Shown here: in pieces, positions 45,018 through 54,592 of the stretch
Position numbering within the stretch: position 1 is the first letter of the stretch
Layout: the number at the start of each line of letters is the position of its first letter
Assembly (NCBI RefSeq): GCF_021184025.1
Contig: NZ_CP036537.1
Location: forward strand, 4,464,001 to 4,528,000
Reading direction: 5' to 3'
DNA: 64,000 nucleotides
From: Rhodopseudomonas boonkerdii
Lineage (GTDB): Bacteria > Pseudomonadota > Alphaproteobacteria > Rhizobiales > Xanthobacteraceae
Translations under genes and position numbers: made by a program
The notes under the pieces: model-generated
Databases searched by the model: none
Told to the model about the DNA's origin: nothing
Seen by the model: the letters and a program-made list of their open reading frames with translations, nothing else

Positions 45018-45059
45018 CGTGTCCTCTTAGGGGAGCAGGCCGGAGGCGCCACACAGGAC

Positions 45060-45095
45060 AAACGAGAAAGGCCGTCGCACTGCGATGGCGGCCTT
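45060..45095 (-). terminator. trp attenuator terminator
   Basis: In the minus-strand transcript AAGGCCG (from 45095) pairs with CGGCCTT (ending 45068), the stem continuing as TCGC/GCGA around an ACT loop with a 3-base bulge, followed by TTCTCGTTTG. It lies between the leader peptide and trpE(G). An upstream hairpin CACCTC/GAGGTG overlaps the end of the leader gene. Confidence 0.8.
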
Positions 45096-45135
45096 CGACG
45101 ATTGGAAAAAGAGCAAATCGCACCGACCACCTCTG

Positions 45136-45183
45136 TTAGGAGGTGCGCCACCAACGACGGGAGTTGCGGACAGGGGTGCTCAT
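45136..45183 (-). CDS. trpL: trp leader peptide
   Basis: A 15-residue open frame reading MSTPVRNSRRWWRTS, with two adjacent Trp codons three codons before the end and a stop at 45136-45138 inside the first attenuator hairpin. This is the hallmark of ribosome-mediated trp attenuation: stalling at the Trp codons favours antitermination. There is no ribosome binding site; in Sinorhizobium the trpL transcript begins at the leader's AUG, and the promoter spacing here fits the same leaderless start. Confidence 0.85.
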   Translation of the reverse strand: MSTPVRNSRRWWRTS

Positions 45184-45218
45184 AGCGGTAATGAGCCATG
45201 GCTGGACGGGAACGTCAA
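45184..45218 (-). promoter_or_regulatory. trpL promoter candidate
   Basis: On the minus strand TTGACG (45218-45213), a 17-base spacer and CTCATT (45195-45190) are followed after 6 bases by the ATG of trpL, which would place the transcription start on or next to the leader's start codon. The -35 box is good, the -10 box weak. Confidence 0.5.
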
Positions 45219-45222
45219 GGGG

Positions 45223-45702
45223 TCAAGAGATTTGCGGCCATTCCCGCATGAATACCGTCAGTTTCAGCGGCCCGACCTCATCCTCAACAGGAGTCCAGCC
45301 GAGATACTCGTAATAGGCCCGGCGTGGTGGGGCGGCACAGAGGTAGACGCGCGAATGCCCTCGCTCAAGCGCCTCCCGGCAAGCCCGCTCGATCAGCCCG
45401 GGAGCTACACCCTGCCGGCGGGCTTCCGGCTCGGTCCAGACCGCAGCCACCCAGGGCGTATATTCGGGGCGTTCGTCGAGATCGGAGACCAGCAGTGAAG
45501 CAGTGCCGAGAAAGTCACCCTCACGATGCGCCACCAGTGCGACCGGCAACCCCGCTCCGACCATGTTTTCACGCAGCCGCTCGACGATATAGGCCTCCGG
45601 CACGCCATGGCGCTTCCACCACGCCCGCCAGATGCGATCGGCCACGATGTCGAAAAAATCGGGCCGCCGGCGCAGATCGGAGATGGTGAAATCGGTTGTC
45701 AT
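45223..45702 (-). CDS. GNAT family N-acetyltransferase
   Basis: A 159-residue acetyltransferase. The acetyl-CoA binding region reads V-W-T-E-P-E-A-R-R-Q-G-V-A-P-G-L-I-E-R-A, preceded by the strand W-V-A-A-V-W and followed by R-V-Y-L-C-A-A-P-P-R-R-A-Y-Y-E-Y-L-G-W. The substrate is not predictable. ATG 45702 chosen; longer frame lacks family support. It reads away from trpL and ends only about 5 bases from the trp promoter. Confidence 0.85.
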   Translation of the reverse strand: MTTDFTISDLRRRPDFFDIVADRIWRAWWKRHGVPEAYIVERLRENMVGAGLPVALVAHREGDFLGTASLLVSDLDERPEYTPWVAAVWTEPEARRQGVAPGLIERACREALERGHSRVYLCAAPPRRAYYEYLGWTPVEDEVGPLKLTVFMREWPQIS

Positions 45703-45757
45703 GGGATCCGACCTAAAGCGCGATCCACGCAGCAGCAAGCCGACACGGGACCACACA

Positions 45758-46243
45758 TCATGGTTTGGAGGACTCGGCGGCAAGCTGTTTCAGCATGGGG
45801 AAGGATGACGTCGTGCCGAATTTGCCCTGCGGTACGCCGCAATCTTCATAACCCGCAGACAGATAAAGGCGATGGGCTGTCTCGGTGCTGATCAGATGGC
45901 AGACATCATTACCATGGCTCCGCGCGGCAGTCTCGAGCAGTGCCAGCATCGCCTTGCTGACGCCCCGGAACCGAGCATCCGGCGAGACATAGTTGCACGT
46001 AATCTCGCCATCGTTTCTGACAATGCCGATGCCGAGCACTGTTTCTCCCTCGACTGCGACGAGAACGACATTGTCCGGATGGGCAATCCAGCTCCCGACC
46101 ACCGCCGGCGTCTTGTTGGCTAGCCAGCGCCTGATGATCGCCGGATTGTCATGGTGATCGGCACCGCAAAGCTCAAGGATGGAACGGCGCAAGACATCGC
46201 ATGCCTTGGCCGCCTCATCGATATGCGCTTTGCGGATCAGCAT
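45758..46243 (-). CDS. GNAT family N-acetyltransferase
   Basis: A 161-residue acetyltransferase, related in fold but not in close sequence to its neighbour. Acetyl-CoA loop V-S-P-D-A-R-F-R-G-V-S-K-A-M-L-A-L-L-E, then S-T-E-T-A-H-R-L-Y-L-S-A-G-Y-E. N-terminal I-R-K-A-H-I-D-E-A-A-K-A is typical of small GNATs of this kind. It starts 14 bases after the dienelactone hydrolase stop and is likely cotranscribed with it. Confidence 0.87.
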   Translation of the reverse strand: MLIRKAHIDEAAKACDVLRRSILELCGADHHDNPAIIRRWLANKTPAVVGSWIAHPDNVVLVAVEGETVLGIGIVRNDGEITCNYVSPDARFRGVSKAMLALLETAARSHGNDVCHLISTETAHRLYLSAGYEDCGVPQGKFGTTSSFPMLKQLAAESSKP

Positions 46244-46257
46244 CCGATCAAAGAGCC

Positions 46258-46947
46258 TTACCCCAGATGCTTCTTGAAGAACGCCGTCGCTCGGCTCCAG
46301 GCCAGCTTGGCGGCTTCGAGATCGTGTACCTCGGCCCGCTGCTCGTTGACGAAGGCGTGGTCGGCGTCATAGCGGAAAAACTCTGCGCTCTTGCCGGCCG
46401 CCTTCAGGCCCTGCGCGAAGGCATCGACGACTGCCGGCGTACACCAGTCGTCACGATTGGCGAAATGGCCCTGCAACGGCACCTGCACATCGGCGGGCTT
46501 TGCGGCCTGCTCCGGCGGGATGCCATAGAACGCCACCGCAGCGCTGAGCTCTGGAATCTTGGTGGCGCCGATGACAGTTACTGCGCCACCGAGACAGAAG
46601 CCGGTCAGGCCCACCTTGGCACCGTCTTTAGACAGATATTGTACGGCGCCGCGCACGGTCTGGGTGGTCGCATCCATGAAATCGAGCGAGTTCATCTCTT
46701 TGTTGGCAGCGTCCGTGTCGTGATAGGGCACGACCACGCCGTTATAGAGGTCAGGCGCCAGCACATCGAAGCCCTCTTGGGCAAGACGATCGGCAAGGCC
46801 CTTGATCTGGTCGGACAGACCCCACCATTCCTGGATCATGACCACGCCCGGTGCATGGGCGCTGCCGGCCTTTGCATCAGACGCCTTGGCGAGATAGCCC
46901 TTGGCTTCCTTGCCGTCGGGGCGCTTGAAAGTGATGGATGAGCCCAT
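46258..46947 (-). CDS. dienelactone hydrolase family protein
   Basis: A 229-residue alpha/beta hydrolase. Nucleophile Cys in G-F-C-L-G-G at about residue 116 (V-G-L-T-G-F-C-L-G-G-A), the oxyanion/binding segment V-V-M-I-Q-E-W-W-G-L, catalytic Asp in R-D-D-W-C-T-P and His in D-A-D-H-A-F-V-N. Classical enzymes open dienelactones in chlorocatechol degradation; a general carboxylic ester/lactone hydrolase is more likely without such genes nearby. ATG 46947 precedes the domain. Confidence 0.9.
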   Translation of the reverse strand: MGSSITFKRPDGKEAKGYLAKASDAKAGSAHAPGVVMIQEWWGLSDQIKGLADRLAQEGFDVLAPDLYNGVVVPYHDTDAANKEMNSLDFMDATTQTVRGAVQYLSKDGAKVGLTGFCLGGAVTVIGATKIPELSAAVAFYGIPPEQAAKPADVQVPLQGHFANRDDWCTPAVVDAFAQGLKAAGKSAEFFRYDADHAFVNEQRAEVHDLEAAKLAWSRATAFFKKHLG

Positions 46948-47075
46948 GATGTCCTCCGGGGAGTTTGTGATCCAGCTGGTTGAACGCATTTTGGCGTCGA
47001 GACGATGACAACGCAAATGCGCGCATCGCGTGCCATCTGGAATGCCGTTAAATGTCGCGTGCGACAACAGGCAAC

Positions 47076-47100
47076 AAAAAAGCCCCCGAAGGGGCTTTTT
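47076..47100 (-). terminator. intrinsic terminator of fbcH
   Basis: AAAAAAGCCCC-CGAA-GGGGCTTTTT, 23 bases past the fbcH stop on the minus strand, with a T-run on either side. It works for both strands. Confidence 0.9.
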
Positions 47101-47122
47101 CCTTTCCCAGGCCAGAACGCGC

Positions 47123-49192
47123 TCAGTGCGCGTTGGCCCAGACCTTCTTCTTGGTAAAATACATCAGGAAGGCAAAGATGATCAGAAAAATCATCACCTG
47201 CAGACCGAGCTTCTTGCGGGCCTCGAGATGCGGCTCAGCCGTCCACATCAGGAAGGTCGCCACGTCCTTGGCGTAGTTTTCGACCTTCTGCGGGGTGCCA
47301 TCATCATAGGTCACCTGATCGTCCGAGATCGGCTTCGGCATCTTGATGGCGTGGCCTGGGAAGTACTTGTTATAGTAGGCTCCCTGCGGCAACTGGAAGT
47401 CCTTCGGCGGGTCGGTATACCCCTGCAGTAGGGCATCGATATAGTTCGGCCCCTTTTCCTGGAACTGCCAGAAGAAGTCGAAGATGAACTGCGGGAAGCC
47501 GCGATCATAGTTGCGAGCCTTGGCCATCAGCGACAAGTCCGGCGGATAGGCGCCACCATTGGCTGCGCGAGCCGCGTTCTCGTTCGGGAACGGCGCCGGA
47601 AACTTGTCGGCGAGCCGGCCCGGACGCTCGAACATGTCGCCGGCATCGTTAGGGCCGTCCTGCACTTTGATGTCGGACGCCACCGCCAGCGCCTGTGCCG
47701 CCGAGAAGCCGGGACCGCCGGGGTCCGCGAGATTGCGGAAGTGGACGAGATTCATCGAATGGCAGGTCGCGCAGACTTCCTTGTAGACCTTGTAACCGCG
47801 CTGCAGAGCACCACGATCAAATGTGCCGAAAGGACCGGCAAAGCTCCACGACAGCGACGGCGGGGTGGGGCCGCCTTCGGCAGCCCTGGCGTTCTGGGCA
47901 CCGCCCATCACGAGGCCACCAGCCAGCACCAGCGCGAGGATCACTGGCGCCATCGGTCCGGCCTTCTTGCCGTATTTCGCCAGCACGTCATCGGCGATCG
48001 AGTTGGGCACCGCGCGTGGTGTCTCGATGCGGCTCAGGATGGGCAGCACGATAAGGAAGTAGGCGAAGTAGCAGAAAGTCAGCACGCGGCCGGCGATGAT
48101 ATAGACACCTTCCGCAGGCTTGCCGCCGAGCCAACCGAGCAGCACGCAAACCGCGACGAAGATCCAGAAGAACTGCTTGGCCAGCGGACGATACTTCGAG
48201 GACCGCGTCTTGGCACTATCCAGCCAGGGCAGGAATGCCAGCACGATGATCGCCGAGAACATGGCGATAACGCCGCCGAGCTTGGACGGAATCGAGCGCA
48301 GGATGGCGTAGAACGGCAGGTAGTACCATTCCGGCACGATATGCGCCGGGGTCACACCCGGATTGGCCTGGATGTAGTTGTCGGGGTCGCCGAGATAGTT
48401 CGGGATGTAGAACACGAACCAGGCGTAAAAGATCATGAAGCAGACGATGCCGAAACCGTCCTTGATGGTCGCATAGGGCGTGAACGGCACCATGTCCTTT
48501 TCGGTCTTCGGCTCGACGCCGGCCGGATTGTTCTGACCGACCACGTGCAACGCCCAGACGTGCAGGACGACGACGCCTGCGATCACGAAGGGCAACAGAT
48601 AGTGCAGTGAGAAGAAGCGGTTCAGCGTCGGATTGCCGACGGCATAACCACCCCAGAGCAAAGTCACGATGCTCTCGCCGACATAGGGAATGGCCGAGAA
48701 CAGGTTGGTGATGACGGTGGCACCCCAGAAGCTCATCTGGCCCCAAGGCAGCACATAGCCCATGAAGCCGGTGGCCATCATCAAGAGATAGATGATAACG
48801 CCGAGGATCCAGAGTACTTCGCGCGGGGCCTTGTAGGAACCGTAATAGAGGCCGCGGAGCATGTGGATATAGACGGCGATAAAGAACATCGAAGCGCCGT
48901 TGGAATGCAGGTAGCGCAGCAGCCAGCCGTAGTTCACGTCACGGACGATCGCCTCGACCGAGTTGAAAGCGTGATCGACATGCGGCGTGTAGTGCATCGC
49001 CAGGATCACGCCGGTGACGATCTGCACACCAAGCATGAAGGAGAGGATACCGCCGAACGTCCACCAGTAATTCAGGTTACGCGGCGTTGGATAGGCGATG
49101 AAAGACGAATGAATCAGCCCGATCAGCGGCAGGCGCTTCTCAAACCATTGCAAGGCAGGATGGGAGGGCTGGTAGGTGGATGGTCCGCTCAT
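47123..49192 (-). CDS. fbcH: cytochrome b/c1 fusion of the bc1 complex
   Basis: A 689-residue polyprotein giving cytochrome b and cytochrome c1 of ubiquinol:cytochrome c reductase. Residues 1-420 are cytochrome b with eight or nine TM helices, the haem-ligand helices (Y-L-H-S-N-G-A-S and L-H-V-W-A-L-H) and the Qo motif P-E-W-Y. A Lys/Gly stretch and a signal-like helix ending A-R-A-A-E-G-G form the cleavage site. Residues 450-689 are cytochrome c1 with haem motif C-A-T-C-H and Met ligand segment, plus a C-terminal TM anchor. The same gene fusion is known from Bradyrhizobium. Confidence 0.97.
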   Translation of the reverse strand: MSGPSTYQPSHPALQWFEKRLPLIGLIHSSFIAYPTPRNLNYWWTFGGILSFMLGVQIVTGVILAMHYTPHVDHAFNSVEAIVRDVNYGWLLRYLHSNGASMFFIAVYIHMLRGLYYGSYKAPREVLWILGVIIYLLMMATGFMGYVLPWGQMSFWGATVITNLFSAIPYVGESIVTLLWGGYAVGNPTLNRFFSLHYLLPFVIAGVVVLHVWALHVVGQNNPAGVEPKTEKDMVPFTPYATIKDGFGIVCFMIFYAWFVFYIPNYLGDPDNYIQANPGVTPAHIVPEWYYLPFYAILRSIPSKLGGVIAMFSAIIVLAFLPWLDSAKTRSSKYRPLAKQFFWIFVAVCVLLGWLGGKPAEGVYIIAGRVLTFCYFAYFLIVLPILSRIETPRAVPNSIADDVLAKYGKKAGPMAPVILALVLAGGLVMGGAQNARAAEGGPTPPSLSWSFAGPFGTFDRGALQRGYKVYKEVCATCHSMNLVHFRNLADPGGPGFSAAQALAVASDIKVQDGPNDAGDMFERPGRLADKFPAPFPNENAARAANGGAYPPDLSLMAKARNYDRGFPQFIFDFFWQFQEKGPNYIDALLQGYTDPPKDFQLPQGAYYNKYFPGHAIKMPKPISDDQVTYDDGTPQKVENYAKDVATFLMWTAEPHLEARKKLGLQVMIFLIIFAFLMYFTKKKVWANAH

Positions 49193-49256
49193 GATGCGAT
49201 CCTGAAGAAAGAAACGACACTATCGGCGCAAGGTCTTGGATGGCGAGCCGGGAAGC

Positions 49257-49784
49257 TCAGCCGATCTTGATCTTGCTGTCGGAGACGAAGGCGTAAGGGG
49301 GAATCGGCAGATTGGCGGGAGCCGGTCCCTGACGAATACGGCCGGAGGTGTCGTAGACCGAACCATGGCAGGGGCAGAAGAAGCCGTCATAGGCGCCTTC
49401 ATGCGCAATCGGGATACAGCCGAGATGGGTGCAGATGCCGATCACGACCAACCACTGGTCGTGGCCTTCCTTGACGCGGGCTTGATCGGTCTGCGGATCG
49501 GGCAGGCTGGAAACGGGAACTGCACGCGCGTCGTCGATCTGCTTCTTGGTGCGGTGGCTGATATAGATCGGCTTGCCCCGCCAGAACACCTTGATGTCCT
49601 GCCCCTCGGCAATCGGGGTGAGATCGACTTCGATCGGCGCACCCGCCGCGATGGTCGAAGCATCTGGATTCATTTGAGAAATCAGCGGCCAGGCGGCAGC
49701 CGCAGCACCAACGGCAGCCACGGCCCCAGTGGCTACGTACAGGAAATCACGGCGCGTATGCTGCGCCGAAGACGTTGTCGTCAC
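49257..49784 (-). CDS. petA: Rieske iron-sulfur subunit of the bc1 complex
   Basis: A 175-residue Tat-exported protein. Twin-Arg motif T-R-R-D-F-L followed by the anchor helix, then the Rieske ligands C-T-H-L-G-C and C-P-C-H-G-S with the usual 2Fe-2S spacing. The start is GTG 49784 (complement CAC), with AAGGG upstream. It lies upstream of fbcH with a 64-base gap and the two form an operon. Confidence 0.96.
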   Translation of the reverse strand: MTTTSSAQHTRRDFLYVATGAVAAVGAAAAAWPLISQMNPDASTIAAGAPIEVDLTPIAEGQDIKVFWRGKPIYISHRTKKQIDDARAVPVSSLPDPQTDQARVKEGHDQWLVVIGICTHLGCIPIAHEGAYDGFFCPCHGSVYDTSGRIRQGPAPANLPIPPYAFVSDSKIKIG

Positions 49785-50356
49785 GATCCCAACCCTTTCT
49801 TATCTGCTCCCCGTCATTGCCCTCCCCGCAACGCATACGCGTTGGCCTAGAGCAATCACCGGTGCCCGCGGTTCCTCCCCACGGCGGCGTGGCTGCCCGT
49901 CCTTGCCTCGCAGCAAAACTTGCAATCCAGAATCGTTCTATTGGCATCCCGAACGCAGCAGCGCAAGCCTACGAACGGGGTAACAGGATGCGATGCACGC
50001 AAGATTCGCAGCCGTTCCGCCGGGCGGAGAATTTGGCCTCGGTCGCGGGTCACAATGCCTGCCTGATGATTGGACAAATCTCCTCTGGCCTCTGCGTCAA
50101 TGGCCGATTCACCAGCCTTGCCTGCGTCCGCCCGATGATCACTCCGTGCAGCAAGCTCAGGCTGCAACCATGGCGCTGAAAACGTTTCCGGATGTGACGA
50201 TTTGTGCGCGGTCTCGACAACACCCGAAGCTGGAAGCCCACCCCTGTAGCTATTCTAACGGCCAAGGTCTGTACTCGGGCGCTGCCTCCGATAGAGCCAG
50301 ATGACACACCAAATCATACCGGCAGAAGCCGGCTCCAATTCCGGGCACATCTTGGC
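49785..50356. other. divergent control region between petA and TonB receptor
   Basis: About 570 bases without a supported gene. It must contain the promoters of petA-fbcH and of the receptor. AGAATCGTTCT (49929-49939) is a small palindrome resembling an Irr-type site; it is 145 bases upstream of petA. Open frames on both strands here have no binding site or domain. Confidence 0.5.
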
Positions 50357-52636
50357 ATGACGACAGCACATTACCCGCAACGTATCGCACTCCTTCCAGC
50401 CATCCGCAGCCTCGGCCTGTGCGCCGTAAGCGGGTTCGCTCTGTGCCTCCCCACGGAGAGCGCCCAGGCGCAATCGACACTCCCCGCCGTAACCGTGGAC
50501 GCGCCGCAGCAGCGCGCACGCTCCGCTGTATCGCGGCCAGCACAGCGCGTCTCTAGCAGCCGTACCGCGCGCAGCAACCGCGCCCTCCGCGCACCGCAGA
50601 CAGCGCCGGTCGCCGCCGTCCGTCCAAACGCCGGCGAGCGTGCCGGTGGTCCTGTGGTCGGCTTCGTCGCTACCCGCAGCGGCACCGGTACCAAGACCGA
50701 CACGCCGCTGATCGAAACACCGCAGTCGATCTCCGTGGTAACCACCGACCAAGTCCGCAACCAGGGCGCGGAGTCGATGGGCGCCGCCCTGCACTACACC
50801 GCGGGCGTCAGCGGCGACGTCAATGGCGGCTCCGACACACGTTTCGGCGGCCTGCAGATTCGCGGCTTCGACATGACCATGCCCGGCCTCTATCTCGACG
50901 GCCTGCGGTTGCCGAGCAGCCAATATGTGCACTTCCTCGGACTCGACCCATATGGCGCCGAACGTCTCGAAGTTTTGAAAGGCCCTTCCTCCGCCATGTA
51001 TGGCGGCAGCGGCACCGGCGGCCTGCTCAACTATGTCAGCAAGCTGCCGACCGCACAGCAGTTCGGAGAAATCTCGGTCTCCGGTGGCAGCTTCAACCGC
51101 TATCAGGGAGAATTCGACATCGGCGGCCCCGCCAACAAGGAGGGTACGGTGTTGTATCGCCTGACCGGAGTGGTGCGCGATGGCAATACGCAGGTGGACT
51201 TCTCCAAGGACAACCGCGTCTTCGTCGCGCCTGCCGTGACCTTCAAACCGAACGAAGACACGTCGATCACCTTCCTCTCCAACTATCAGAAGGACGAAGC
51301 CGGCTGGGGCCTGCAATTCCTACCGCCCTCGGGCACGGTGTTTCCGAACAACGGCCGCACCATTCCGGTCAACCGCTTCATCGGCGAGCCCGGCATGAAC
51401 GTGTTCAACACCGAGCAGGCATCGGTCGGCTACCTGTTCTCGCACAACATCAATGACAGCCTGACCTTCCGGCAGAACCTGCGCTATTCGTGGATGCACA
51501 ACGTGCAGAAGAGTTTCTACGGCACGGGTTATGTGGATGAAGCCGCCGGCCTGGTCGGCCGCGGCGGCAGCGCCGGCGAGTCGACCATCAACAACTTCGC
51601 CGTCGACAACCAGCTGCAGGCCAAGTTCGACACAGGCATCCTGCGCCACACGGTGCTGTTCGGCATCGACTATCGCAACACCACGTTCCGCGACTATGCC
51701 GACTACTACACGACGACGACGCTGAATATCTTCGCACCGGTCTATGCGAACAACTGGACCAATTGGGGCCGATATGACGACAACACCATCAAACAGTCGC
51801 AGGTCGGAATCTATCTGCAGGACCAGATCAAGCTCGGACGGCTGTCGTTCCAGCTCGGCGGGCGTCAGGACTTCGTGACCACCGATCTCGACAACCATCT
51901 CGCGGGGAGCGCGACCACCACCGACGCATCGGCCTTCACTGGCCGCGCAGCGGTGATGTACAATTTCGATAACGGTGTGGCGCCCTATTTCAGCTATTCG
52001 GAATCCTTCCTCCCGGTGCTCAATATCGATGCCGCCGGCAACCTGCTGAAGCCGGAAACCGGCAAGCAGTATGAAGTCGGCATTAAGTATCAGCCGGTCG
52101 GCATCAATGCGCTGATCACCCTCGCGGCCTTCGATCTGACGCGCTCCAACGTCGTGGTCTGGGCGCCGGGTGCGACCTTCCCGACCCAGACCGGCGAAGT
52201 GAATTCGCGCGGCATCGAACTCGAAGGCACAGCAACGCTGACCGAAGGCTTCAATGTTCGCGGTGGCTATGCGTATATCGATGCTATCGTCACCTCCGAC
52301 CCGGTGAATGCCGGCAAAGCCCCCACCACCGTGCCGCTCAACCGATTCTCGGTGTGGAGCGACTACACGTTCCAGGGCGGCCCGCTCGCCGGCGTGCAGG
52401 TCGGCGGCGGCGTCCGCTATGTCGGCTCGACTGCTGGCGACGCGGCAAACACATTTGCGGTTCCTGCCTCGACCGCCATCGACACTCTCGTCGCCTATAC
52501 CAAAAACAACTGGCGGCTGGCGTTCAACGTCACCAACGTCGCGGACACCCGCTTTGTCGCTGCATGCTACGGCGTCACGAGCTGCTTCTATGCAGAAGGC
52601 CGCAAGGCGATCGCCAAGCTGACATATCGCTGGTGA
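50357..52636 (+). CDS. TonB-dependent siderophore receptor
   Basis: A 759-residue outer membrane receptor. A signal peptide (R-S-L-G-L-C-A-V-S-G-F-A-L-C-L) is followed by an Ala/Arg-rich linker of about 70 residues, a TonB box-like segment, the plug domain (E-T-P-Q-S-I-S-V-V-T-T-D-Q-V-R, then L-K-G-P-S-S-A-M-Y-G) and a 22-strand barrel to the final aromatic residue W (K-L-T-Y-R-W). Belongs to the ferric-siderophore (FhuA/FpvA) group. The ligand is not predictable. The PepSY protein behind it supports iron uptake. Start at ATG 50357 places the signal peptide correctly. Confidence 0.95.
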   Translation: MTTAHYPQRIALLPAIRSLGLCAVSGFALCLPTESAQAQSTLPAVTVDAPQQRARSAVSRPAQRVSSSRTARSNRALRAPQTAPVAAVRPNAGERAGGPVVGFVATRSGTGTKTDTPLIETPQSISVVTTDQVRNQGAESMGAALHYTAGVSGDVNGGSDTRFGGLQIRGFDMTMPGLYLDGLRLPSSQYVHFLGLDPYGAERLEVLKGPSSAMYGGSGTGGLLNYVSKLPTAQQFGEISVSGGSFNRYQGEFDIGGPANKEGTVLYRLTGVVRDGNTQVDFSKDNRVFVAPAVTFKPNEDTSITFLSNYQKDEAGWGLQFLPPSGTVFPNNGRTIPVNRFIGEPGMNVFNTEQASVGYLFSHNINDSLTFRQNLRYSWMHNVQKSFYGTGYVDEAAGLVGRGGSAGESTINNFAVDNQLQAKFDTGILRHTVLFGIDYRNTTFRDYADYYTTTTLNIFAPVYANNWTNWGRYDDNTIKQSQVGIYLQDQIKLGRLSFQLGGRQDFVTTDLDNHLAGSATTTDASAFTGRAAVMYNFDNGVAPYFSYSESFLPVLNIDAAGNLLKPETGKQYEVGIKYQPVGINALITLAAFDLTRSNVVVWAPGATFPTQTGEVNSRGIELEGTATLTEGFNVRGGYAYIDAIVTSDPVNAGKAPTTVPLNRFSVWSDYTFQGGPLAGVQVGGGVRYVGSTAGDAANTFAVPASTAIDTLVAYTKNNWRLAFNVTNVADTRFVAACYGVTSCFYAEGRKAIAKLTYRW

Positions 52637-52639
52637 CAG

Positions 52640-52656
52640 TTTAGAAGCCCCCTAAA
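52640..52656. promoter_or_regulatory. Irr-box-like palindrome before PepSY gene
   Basis: TTTAGAAGCCCCCTAAA resembles the Irr-box (TTTAGAA-N3-TTCTAAA, from memory) with 12 of 14 fixed positions, directly after the receptor stop and about 90 bases before the PepSY gene. Irr is the main iron regulator of Bradyrhizobium-type genomes. Confidence 0.35.
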
Positions 52657-52670
52657 TAGCGACATTCTGC

Positions 52671-52705
52671 CACCGCCGGTCTCTCGACCGGTGGTGTGCG
52701 TTTTT
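52671..52705 (+). terminator. intrinsic terminator of the TonB receptor gene
   Basis: CACCGCCGGT and ACCGGTGGTG (one G-U pair) around a CTCTCG loop, followed by TGCG and five T. Confidence 0.8.
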
Positions 52706-52743
52706 GCTAGTCACATTCCGTCATTAGAGAGGGGCGGAACGCC

Positions 52744-54033
52744 ATGAGATCGATCTTCGGGCGCCTGCATCGCTGGGCTGGGCTGTTGACTGCTGCCTTC
52801 CTGTTCTTCTCCGGTGTCACTGGCGCGGTCATCTCGTGGGATCACGAGCTCGACGACTTGCTCAACAGCAAGCTGAAGGACGTCACCACTCAAGGACCAG
52901 CGAAGTCATCGATCGAGCTCGCCAATCTGATCGAGCAGCGTGATCCGCGCGCGCGTGTCATTCACATGAACATGACGCCGGAGAAGAACGAATCGCTGTC
53001 CTTCTTCGTGCTGCCACGCATCGATCCGGAGACGAAGAAGCGCTACACGCTCGACTACAACCAGATATTCCTCGACCCCAATACCGGAGAGGAACTGGGG
53101 CGACGTTATTGGGGCGCAGTGTGGCCGATCACCCGTGAGAACTTCGTCTCGTTTCTCTACAAACTGCATTACACGATGCACATCCCCGAATTCTGGGGCA
53201 GCGATCGCTGGGGCATGCGCATCCTCGGCGTCATCGCCATCATCTGGACCATCGACTGCTTCGTCGGTTTCTATCTGACACTGCCTTCGCGCAAGCGTGC
53301 CAAACCCGATCGCGATCCCTCGGTCGCACGTGAACTCGGGAAGGGATTCTGGGCCCGCTGGAAACCCGCCTGGATGATCAAAACTTCAGGCAGCGCCTAT
53401 CGCATTAATTTCGACATTCACCGAGCCTTCAGCCTCTGGACCTGGGGGCTCCTGTTCATCGTCGCTTTCACAGCGTTCTCGCTGAATCTCTATTTTGAAG
53501 TGTTCTCGCCGCTGATGAAGACGGTCTCGAACTACACGCCCACGCCTTACGAGCAACGCGAGTACCGCCACCTCGACCATCCGATCGAACCGAAGATGAC
53601 CTGGGCACAGATCTACGAGCGCGCGCAGGCCGACGGCAAGGCACGCGGCTGGGATACCCCGGTCGGCTCGCTGTTCTACGGCCCGGCACACGGGATCTAT
53701 CAGGCCGGTTTCTTCCATCCCGGCGACGACCACGGTGCTGCCGGCGTCGGCCCTGCTCAGCTCTACTACGATAGCGAGGATGGCCGGCCGCTCGGTGAGA
53801 AGCTGCCCTGGGTCGGCACCGCCGCCGACATCTTCGTGCAGATGCAGTTTCCCTTGCATTCGGGAAGAATTCTGGGTCTGCCCGGCCGCATCCTGATCTC
53901 GCTGATGGGTCTCGTGGTGGCGGCCCTGTCGGTGACCGGCGTGGTAATCTGGTGGAAGAAGCGACGGGCTCGACTGCGGGTGCGCAGAGACACGGCGACG
54001 CGGGCGAGCACGCAACTCGCGCCGGCAGAGTGA
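52744..54033 (+). CDS. PepSY-associated TM domain protein
   Basis: A 429-residue inner membrane protein with four or five TM helices: residues 12-35, about 155-180, 220-245 and 385-410, separated by periplasmic PepSY-type loops. The start H-R-W-A-G-L-L-T-A-A-F-L-F-F-S-G-V-T-G-A-V-I-S-W and the W-x-x-K-R-R ending are family traits. Such proteins (PiuB-like) are found with siderophore receptors and are thought to reduce or release iron. It follows the TonB receptor after a terminator, so the two are coregulated rather than necessarily cotranscribed. Confidence 0.92.
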   Translation: MRSIFGRLHRWAGLLTAAFLFFSGVTGAVISWDHELDDLLNSKLKDVTTQGPAKSSIELANLIEQRDPRARVIHMNMTPEKNESLSFFVLPRIDPETKKRYTLDYNQIFLDPNTGEELGRRYWGAVWPITRENFVSFLYKLHYTMHIPEFWGSDRWGMRILGVIAIIWTIDCFVGFYLTLPSRKRAKPDRDPSVARELGKGFWARWKPAWMIKTSGSAYRINFDIHRAFSLWTWGLLFIVAFTAFSLNLYFEVFSPLMKTVSNYTPTPYEQREYRHLDHPIEPKMTWAQIYERAQADGKARGWDTPVGSLFYGPAHGIYQAGFFHPGDDHGAAGVGPAQLYYDSEDGRPLGEKLPWVGTAADIFVQMQFPLHSGRILGLPGRILISLMGLVVAALSVTGVVIWWKKRRARLRVRRDTATRASTQLAPAE

Positions 54034-54133
54034 GTGCGACCGCCACCAATTGCACAGTAAGCATCCAACTCGGCGGACGGACATAGATGTCCGCCGGCTT
54101 GCTGCCTGGTTACAAGCGCGCTATCGGCATTAT

Positions 54134-54592
54134 ATGCGCATCGCCCTTTATCAACCCGACATCCCGCAGAATACCGGCACTATCCTGCGTCTATGTGCCT
54201 GCCTCGATATCGAGGCGCATATCATCGAGCCGGCGGGTTTTCCGATCTCCGATCGTCACTTCCGCCGTGCAGGGATGGACTATCTCGACCAGGTCTCAAT
54301 CGTCCGGCACATCTCGTGGCGGCATTTTGACGGGTGGCGGCGAGAGGCCGGCTACAGGCTCGCGCTGTTCACAACCAAGGGTGCGGAGCCCTATCTGGCG
54401 CACAGCTACTCGGACAATGAGGTCCTGCTGTTCGGTCGCGAGAGCGCCGGCGTACCGGAGGAGGTCGCCGCCGCTGCCGACAGCCGCGTCGTCATCCCGA
54501 TGCGCGCGAGTCTGCGTTCGATCAATCTGGCGATGACAGTGGCGATGGCGCTCGGCGAAGCGCTGCGACAGACACGCGGGCTGGGCCCTTAG
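54134..54592 (+). CDS. trmL: tRNA (cytidine/uridine-34 2'-O)-methyltransferase
   Basis: A 152-residue SPOUT-class methyltransferase that modifies the wobble base of tRNA-Leu. Motifs: N-terminal I-A-L-Y-Q-P-D-I-P-Q-N-T-G-T-I-L-R-L, the knot segment L-F-G-R-E-S-A-G-V-P, and I-P-M-R-A-S-L-R-S-I-N-L-A-M-T-V-A. Length equals that of TrmL/YibK. ATG 54134 is the start, since the domain begins there. Confidence 0.95.
   Translation: MRIALYQPDIPQNTGTILRLCACLDIEAHIIEPAGFPISDRHFRRAGMDYLDQVSIVRHISWRHFDGWRREAGYRLALFTTKGAEPYLAHSYSDNEVLLFGRESAGVPEEVAAAADSRVVIPMRASLRSINLAMTVAMALGEALRQTRGLGP

Noticed and set aside
49856..50179. Short frames in the petA-receptor interval on both strands
   Set aside because: No binding sites or domains; the region is better explained as a divergent control region.
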